Assembly: GCA_018819375.1 (NCBI GenBank)
Contig: JAHJQH010000027.1
Coordinates: 1-9,222 of the forward strand
Source of the DNA: Nanobdellota archaeon
Lineage (GTDB): Archaea; Nanobdellota; Nanobdellia; SCGC-AAA011-G17; GW2011-AR20
DNA: 9,222 nt
Direction of reading: 5' to 3'
Shown piece by piece: positions 6,701 to 9,222 of the stretch. The notes beneath the pieces were generated by a model. It saw nothing but the letters and a program-made list of their open reading frames with translations, was not told the DNA's origin and made no database searches. The number at the start of each line of letters is the position of its first letter. Position 1 is the first letter of the stretch. The position numbers were made by a program, and so were the translations under genes.

Positions 6701-7601
6701 TTACGCCGGATACATAAAGCAAAGTCCTCTCTCAAGCTACAGGCAGCAAAAGAGAAAAGGGGCAGGAATAATAGCAACAGGAACAAAGGAAAATGATTTT
6801 GTGCAGGACATTTTTGTCACATCCAACAGGAATCATTTGTTATTCTTCACGAACAGCGGACAGATTCACTGGTTAAAGGCATATGAACTACCAGAGGGAA
6901 AAAGATATTCAAGGGGGAAGGCACTGATTAACTTGCTGAAATTGAACAAGAACGAAAAAGTCAATGAAATTCTTCCGATTCAGGGCTTAAAACAAAGCGG
7001 TCACTTAGTCTTTATGACCAGACAAGGCATCATAAAAAAAACAGCAATTTCTGAATATGCAAATCCAAGAAAAGGAGGAATAAAGGCAATAAACTTAAAG
7101 GATAATGATGAAGTTGTTGATGTGAAACTAATAACAGGTGAAGATAATATTATCATAGCAACAAGGAAAGGAATGGCAGTCAAGATAAGAAACAAGGACA
7201 TAAGACCTATGGGCAGGGCAGCAGCAGGAGTAAGAGGAATAAAGTTGAAGCAGGATGATGAGGTAATGGGTATGGACTTGGCAGCAGAGAACGAAGCTAT
7301 TCTGACAGCAACAGAAAATGGATATGGCAAGAGAACAATACTCTCGGATTATCGATTAATTAAAAGAGGCGGCAGCGGGGTCATAAACATAAAAGTAACT
7401 GAGAAAAACGGAAAAGTAATAGGCATAAAAACTGTTTCTGACAATGATGAAGTGATGTTCATAACAAAAAAAGGAGTTACAATCCGCATATCTGCCTCTC
7501 AAATCTCAAAAACAGGCAGGGCAACACAAGGCGTCCGCATAATCAAGCTCAAGCCCGGCGACCACCTCGTCCAGATTGCAAAAATCGCACGAGAGGAATA
7601 A
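3765..7601 (+). CDS. gyrA: DNA gyrase subunit A, intein-containing precursor
   Basis: DNA-cleaving subunit of gyrase. The breakage-reunion domain is clear: VRDGLKPVHRRVLY near residue 43, YHPHGDAAIYDAL (83-95), VDGQGNFG (109-116) and, after the intein, the catalytic tyrosine in QRYTE (Y596 in the precursor, Y128 after splicing). EAILDMKLQRLT (890-901) marks the coiled-coil/C-gate region. The C-terminal third has six degenerate blade repeats (for example RKGGIKAINL and AAGVRGIKL) of the DNA-wrapping beta-pinwheel. The GyrA box at 995-1001 reads QKRKGAG instead of the usual Q(R/K)RGG(R/K)G. The residue matching E. coli Ser83 is Ala89. The 1278-codon precursor carries a 468-residue intein (117-584), leaving 810 residues, normal for GyrA. 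The ATG at 3765 follows the upstream stop by four bases; no good Shine-Dalgarno is seen. The GyrA box and wrapping domain favour GyrA over ParC. Confidence 0.98.
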   Translation: MTEDKQTKLIKEKINQRLIEEEMKESYMSYAMSVIVSRALPDVRDGLKPVHRRVLYTMNQLNLLPAKPFRKSATVVGNVMSRYHPHGDAAIYDALVRLAQPFSLRYPLVDGQGNFGCFTEDTKIALTDGRNLDFRGLIREHKKGKKNYTYTINKRGNIEIAEIKKARLTKKDQKIMKVILDNNEEIKCTLNHKFMLRNGTYKEAKDLKPGDSLMPLYLRLSTEKDKSKPSLQGYQMVHQPKTEEWVSCHSLADSWNLKNNIYGKSDGRIRHHMDFNKLNNNPCNIKRIRWKDHWSLHAEHASKLHKNEEYREKIAKGRKNFWKDPKNKEDYSKRLSKRNKENWKNKDYRKKMKVFLSEVNIEYIKKHPERRKEISKRATKTLKKLWKNPEYRERRINSLKERWENPIYRKEQTERMKKLSKKIWSDPKHKEYISKLTKKRWKHKEYRENIINAYKRKWETDPNFRSYFLKILTENGKKSNYNNFLRVCKKTIELHENLNEENYEKVRVNYNSRKGAGIIKFHIALEKFFDNNLERLYEELGIQTIKLNHKVKKIIFLKKTQNVYDLTIDHTHNFALASGVFVHNSIDNDPPAAQRYTETRLKKTAVTMMNDIEKDTVNFHPNFDNTLKEPEVLPATLPNLLVNGASGIAVGMATNIPPHNLTEVVDGIIYVIDNPQCEIKEITKHIKGPDFPTGASIIGNNGIKSAYQTGRGRIILRAKTEIGKQNIIVTEIPYQTNKAGLIESIADLVKEKKIEGIADIRDESDRKGIRVLIKLKQNVNPEIVLNQLFKHTQLEQTFSIILLAIVNGEPKVLNLKEIVECYIAHRKEVVTRRTKFDLEKSRKRVHILEGLKIALSNIDSVIKTIKSSKDAAQASEALQEKFKLTKEQAEAILDMKLQRLTSLEQGKIDEEHKGLVKLIRELEEILASEKRIFFIIKKELLEIKEKFGDTRRTRIQAGEKEEIEIEDLIHEQDIVITRTYAGYIKQSPLSSYRQQKRKGAGIIATGTKENDFVQDIFVTSNRNHLLFFTNSGQIHWLKAYELPEGKRYSRGKALINLLKLNKNEKVNEILPIQGLKQSGHLVFMTRQGIIKKTAISEYANPRKGGIKAINLKDNDEVVDVKLITGEDNIIIATRKGMAVKIRNKDIRPMGRAAAGVRGIKLKQDDEVMGMDLAAENEAILTATENGYGKRTILSDYRLIKRGGSGVINIKVTEKNGKVIGIKTVSDNDEVMFITKKGVTIRISASQISKTGRATQGVRIIKLKPGDHLVQIAKIAREE
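4113..5516 (+). mobile_element. GyrA intein with HNH homing-endonuclease motif (468 aa)
   Basis: In-frame intein starting at Cys117 (CFTEDTKIALTDGRNLDF) and ending at H583-N584 (block G GVFVHN) before Ser585. Block B is CTLNHKF; block F is VYDLTIDHTHNF. It interrupts VDGQGNFG / SIDNDPPAAQRYTE, eleven residues before the catalytic Tyr. This is not the site of the well-known mycobacterial GyrA inteins, which lie directly after that Tyr. An HNH motif occupies 271-300 (HHMDFNKLNNNPCNI, then DHWSLH), followed by a helical repeat array. It is plainly related to the GyrB intein along its whole length, including the segment between block B and HNH (GYQM...PKTEEW against GYEM...PKTHRW). No stop, frameshift or lost splicing residue is visible. 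Confidence 0.95.
4689..5138 (+). repeat. Trp-anchored helical repeats in the GyrA intein
   Basis: About eight repeat units follow the HNH motif. Each has a Trp, then x-(D/N)-P/K-x-Y-(R/K), then a basic helix. The Trp residues are W322, W343, W386, W403, W424, W441 and W458; steps are 21, 43 (two units, with the middle anchor replaced near Y363), 17, 21, 17 and 17. Clear units are LWKNPEYRERRI, RWENPIYRKEQT and IWSDPKHKEYIS. The strong basic charge suggests DNA recognition; the link to NUMOD-type repeats is inference. The array is clearer and longer than the one in the GyrB intein. Confidence 0.65.
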
Positions 7602-7689
7602 GGAACAGAGAAGATTTAGCAGCATAAGTCAGGAACATCGCGATTAAAAAAACTCCAAATTTCCCGAAGATGTTTGTTAAAAAATAAAT

Positions 7690-7707
7690 CTACTCACTAC
7701 TGAGTAG
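7690..7707. promoter_or_regulatory. Inverted repeat upstream of the lipoprotein promoter
   Basis: CTACTCActacTGAGTAG has perfect 7-base arms and a 4-base centre and ends nine bases before the GAAA of the promoter. This is a typical place for a dimeric regulator site in archaea, where binding upstream of BRE/TATA often activates. It could also form a small hairpin at the end of the gyrA transcript, but no T-run follows, so a terminator is less likely. Confidence 0.5.
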
Positions 7708-7716
7708 CAAACAACC

Positions 7717-7730
7717 GAAAGGTTTATAAA
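7717..7730 (+). promoter_or_regulatory. Archaeal BRE/TATA promoter of the lipoprotein gene
   Basis: GAAAGGTTTATAAA gives a BRE-like GAAA and the TATA box TTTATAAA (7723-7730). The ATG lies 33 bases after the box, so transcription should start near 7752-7756 with a leader of about ten bases. Same layout as the gyrB promoter. Confidence 0.75.
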
Positions 7731-7743
7731 GTTGAATTTTATC

Positions 7744-7757
7744 CTTCTTATAAGAAG
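7744..7757. promoter_or_regulatory. Perfect 14-base palindrome at the predicted transcription start
   Basis: CTTCTTATAAGAAG is fully self-complementary and covers the start site expected from the TATA box at 7723-7730. A protein bound here would block initiation, so an operator is plausible. In AT-rich DNA a 14-base palindrome can occur by chance. Confidence 0.4.
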
Positions 7758-7763
7758 ATTAAA

Positions 7764-8237
7764 ATGACAACAAGAAAAACTTTAACCTCAATGGTTTTGG
7801 TAGGAGTTTTGGCTTTAGGTATTTCTGGCTGTAGGAAAGACCATTCTCAGTATAAATACGATGGCAAGATTGGTGAAGACCAAGTAATATTTAGAGAAAA
7901 AAGTTATCTTGGTATATCTTCAGATGACAATATTCTAAGAGTAATAAAACCAGATGGAAGAATTATAGAATATAAAGATAGACTGAGGGATGATTTAAAA
8001 TTAGAATCTGTCGAAATTACAAAGGATGGTCAAACAACAACCTATTACTTGGATGATGAAATTGGAAAGCCAATTTTAAAAGAAGCTCAAAAACAATTTG
8101 ATAATTATCTGCAACAGATTAGAATAGAAGCCCAAAAACAATTAGATTATCAGCAACAAATTAAAGAAGCTAAATTGGATTATCAGCAACAAACTAAAGA
8201 AGCTAAAATCAAAAAAGGATTAGAGGACCTAAAGTAA
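7764..8237 (+). CDS. Small membrane-anchored lipoprotein, unknown function
   Basis: A 157-residue protein with a lipoprotein signal: basic start (MTTRK), hydrophobic stretch at about residues 10-20, and lipobox ISG-C23. It should be exported, lipid-modified on Cys23 and tethered to the outer face of the membrane. The body opens with YKYDGKIGEDQVIF and continues with a beta-rich, charged region (IKPDGRIIEYKD, LESVEITKDG). From memory this opening occurs in small DPANN proteins, but no function is known to me. The tail from about residue 110 is a Gln/Lys-rich helix with three related units (FDNYLQQIRIEAQKQ, LDYQQQIKEAK, LDYQQQTKEAK), probably coiled coil. It has its own promoter and a T-rich terminator, so it is likely monocistronic and separate from gyrase. 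The lipobox fixes the start. Confidence 0.85.
   Translation: MTTRKTLTSMVLVGVLALGISGCRKDHSQYKYDGKIGEDQVIFREKSYLGISSDDNILRVIKPDGRIIEYKDRLRDDLKLESVEITKDGQTTTYYLDDEIGKPILKEAQKQFDNYLQQIRIEAQKQLDYQQQIKEAKLDYQQQTKEAKIKKGLEDLK
8142..8207 (+). repeat. 33-base tandem duplication in the lipoprotein tail
   Basis: Two adjacent 33-base copies, 8142-8174 and 8175-8207, differ at only two positions (TTA/TTG and ATT/ACT) and encode LDYQQQIKEAK and LDYQQQTKEAK. A more diverged third unit precedes them. The high DNA identity points to a recent in-frame duplication, probably by slippage. Confidence 0.85.
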
Positions 8238-8253
8238 ATCTTTTGTTCCATTA

Positions 8254-8265
8254 TTTTTTATTTTT
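8254..8265 (+). terminator. T-rich terminator after the lipoprotein gene
   Basis: TTTTTTATTTTT begins 17 bases after the lipoprotein stop. Oligo-T tracts without a hairpin are the usual archaeal termination signal. No stable stem is seen before it. Confidence 0.5.
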
Positions 8266-8301
8266 CAAAAATCTCATTAAGATCCTATCGGTTGGGGCTG
8301 T

Positions 8302-8317
8302 AAAACAATAAAAAATA
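8302..8317 (-). terminator. T-rich terminator for the minus-strand operon
   Basis: Read on the minus strand this is a T-rich run (TTTTTT-ATTG-TTTT) starting about ten bases after the stop of the secreted-protein gene. With the plus-strand tract at 8254 it gives the convergent gene pair a terminator in each direction. Confidence 0.45.
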
Positions 8318-8326
8318 TCCAACTCT

Positions 8327-8830
8327 TCAAAACAACTTCTTAATCCCTTTGGCAATCCACGCAGCAGGTGCTGCAACACCCTTGGCAACATAGTCGCTGA
8401 ATTTCTTTGATTCTACAATTGTAAAACCATAATATATCTCAACAAAACCAACTGCAATCTTTGCCCTGACAGATCTTGAATAAACTCTTGCTTTGTGAAT
8501 ATCGTCCCTGACCTCACTGGCAGAGCCCATATAAATAAAATCCTTAAGGTCTTCATAAGACCCGGAAATCAGGAAGTCCTTTCCATTGCCGCCAAACCTT
8601 ATCTTGCTGTCCTTGCCAACATAAACAAAAACCACTTCGTCCGTGCCATCAACACGAACCTCAGCATAAAGAGGAAGCACAGATTTAAATCTGTCAACAG
8701 GAAAATTATTCTCCAGATTCTCTCTTTCAGCAGCAATATCATCCTGCAATCCTGCCCTCACACAAGGAACTAACAACAAAATCAGCAATATGCCCATAAC
8801 CCCTTTTAGTAATAATAATTTCTTTCTCAT
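8327..8830 (-). CDS. Secreted or membrane-associated protein, unknown function
   Basis: A 167-residue protein with a signal peptide: MRKK, a hydrophobic core (about residues 11-21), and a likely signal-peptidase site after A26 (VRA). A Cys at 23 follows Pro, so it is not a good lipobox. The body alternates short beta-like segments (YAEVRVDG, EVVFVYVG, SKIRFGG, FLISGSYEDL) with a short helix, then AKIAVGFVEIYYGFTIV. The order resembles SCP2-like sterol-carrier folds, but this is a weak by-eye inference. The C-terminus (AAPAAWIAKGIKKLF) is amphipathic and cationic and might touch the membrane. The ATG overlaps the cmk stop as ATGA and has GGAGGT five bases upstream, so the start is firm and translation is probably coupled to cmk. 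I cannot assign a function. Confidence 0.8.
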   Translation of the reverse strand: MRKKLLLLKGVMGILLILLLVPCVRAGLQDDIAAERENLENNFPVDRFKSVLPLYAEVRVDGTDEVVFVYVGKDSKIRFGGNGKDFLISGSYEDLKDFIYMGSASEVRDDIHKARVYSRSVRAKIAVGFVEIYYGFTIVESKKFSDYVAKGVAAPAAWIAKGIKKLF

Positions 8831-9222
8831 TTTTTACCTCCTTTTATTTTTTTCATAATCTCACCAACAACATCCATGACCTTCAGTCCACTGGTATCAA
8901 TCACAGTATCATAAAATTTCCTATTTGTGTAATCAAAATCACATCTTTTCTTCCATCTCTTTATGTCTGCCCTATCTCTCTTCCTCAATTCAAAAAAAGC
9001 CTTTAAAACACCTGACTTATCCCTTCTTGCAATTCTTTTTGACCTCAAAATAAAGTCAGCCTCTAAATAAACCTTCAAGTCAGCTTTAGGAATAAGGAAA
9101 CCACTTAAATGCGCCTCAATGACAATATTCTTTTTTTTGCTTTCCCTCACGACCTTATCATCTACACTCTTATCAATGCCAATATTCCTTCTTGCAATTT
9201 CGCCAAGTCCAAAAACAGAAAC
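8827..9222 (-). CDS. cmk: Cytidylate kinase, archaeal type, 5'-truncated by the window edge
   Basis: The reading frame is open to position 9222; 131 C-terminal residues are visible and about 45-50, including the P-loop, lie outside. Cmk phosphorylates CMP/dCMP using ATP in pyrimidine nucleotide synthesis. The visible part follows the archaeal Cmk pattern: ID.SVDDK, NIVIEAHLSGF (family usually VVLEGRLAG), ADLKVYLEAD, RSKRIARRD with LID arginines, and YTNRKFYDTVIDTSGL matching the family's D.S.YD.VI.TS. The Gly-Arg of the EGRLAG motif is replaced by Ala-His. A GTG at 9150 could be mistaken for a start but lies mid-domain. The stop overlaps the next gene by ATGA. Family call is confident from pattern, without a database search. 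Confidence 0.85.
   Translation of the reverse strand, partial: VSVFGLGEIARRNIGIDKSVDDKVVRESKKKNIVIEAHLSGFLIPKADLKVYLEADFILRSKRIARRDKSGVLKAFFELRKRDRADIKRWKKRCDFDYTNRKFYDTVIDTSGLKVMDVVGEIMKKIKGGKK
8836..8841 (-). promoter_or_regulatory. Shine-Dalgarno sequence fixing the secreted-protein start
   Basis: On the minus strand GGAGGT lies five bases before ATG (8830-8828), within the last codons of cmk. It is one of two strong Shine-Dalgarno sequences in the window, both at internal operon starts; the promoter-proximal genes gyrB and the lipoprotein lack one. Confidence 0.75.

Noticed and set aside
7001..7330. Minus-strand ORF of 109 codons with hydrophobic stretches
   Set aside because: Antisense to the GyrA beta-pinwheel repeats, with no start signal or promoter.
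3765..7601. Topoisomerase IV ParC instead of GyrA
   Set aside because: Six blade repeats, a recognisable though degenerate GyrA box and pairing with one gyrB in an operon favour gyrase.
8266..8303. Small RNA or riboswitch between the convergent genes
   Set aside because: The G-rich patch GGTTGGGGCTG forms no convincing stem and the gap is only 89 bases; terminator tracts explain it.
8495..8773. Plus-strand ORF of 92 codons
   Set aside because: Opposite strand of the secreted-protein gene, which has a signal peptide, strong Shine-Dalgarno and operon context; this one has none.
9148..9150. GTG as the cmk start
   Set aside because: Twenty-four further in-frame codons upstream match Cmk family sequence (ID.SVDDK), so the gene continues beyond the window.

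Overview
The window is AT-rich, gene-dense and has two halves. It looks archaeal, most likely a DPANN archaeon of the Pacearchaeota/Woesearchaeota type. The reasons are two promoters with an archaeal BRE plus TATA layout, a partial cytidylate kinase of the archaeal Cmk type, heavy AGA/AGG/ATA codon use, and a small lipoprotein whose 'YDGKIGEDQV' opening I associate from memory with DPANN proteins. The lineage call is an inference; no rRNA or other definitive marker is present.

Positions 214-7601 form a tight plus-strand operon: gyrB, a small unrecognised gene, then gyrA. Both subunits of DNA gyrase are present as one enzyme set. Each gene is interrupted in frame by a large intein: 432 residues in GyrB and 468 in GyrA. 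The two inteins are clearly related. They share splicing blocks, an HNH homing-endonuclease motif and a following array of helical, aromatic-anchored repeats. Both sit after a glycine and before a Ser codon (TCA), in catalytic segments: the TOPRIM EGDSAGG motif of GyrB and the strand just before the active-site Tyr of GyrA. Removing them predicts a 628-residue short-type GyrB and an 810-residue GyrA with a six-bladed C-terminal domain. Neither subunit should work until it has spliced.

Positions 7602-7763 are an intergenic region with two palindromes flanking a clear BRE/TATA promoter for a 157-residue lipoprotein (7764-8237), whose C-terminal tail contains a recent tandem duplication.

From 8327 to the right edge the genes lie on the minus strand: a 5'-truncated archaeal-type cytidylate kinase (cmk) overlaps by ATGA a secreted protein of unknown function. 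The lipoprotein and the secreted protein converge over an 89-base gap with T-rich terminator-like runs in both directions. I see no tRNA, rRNA, CRISPR array or insertion sequence. The most interesting element is the pair of paralogous inteins controlling both halves of one essential enzyme.
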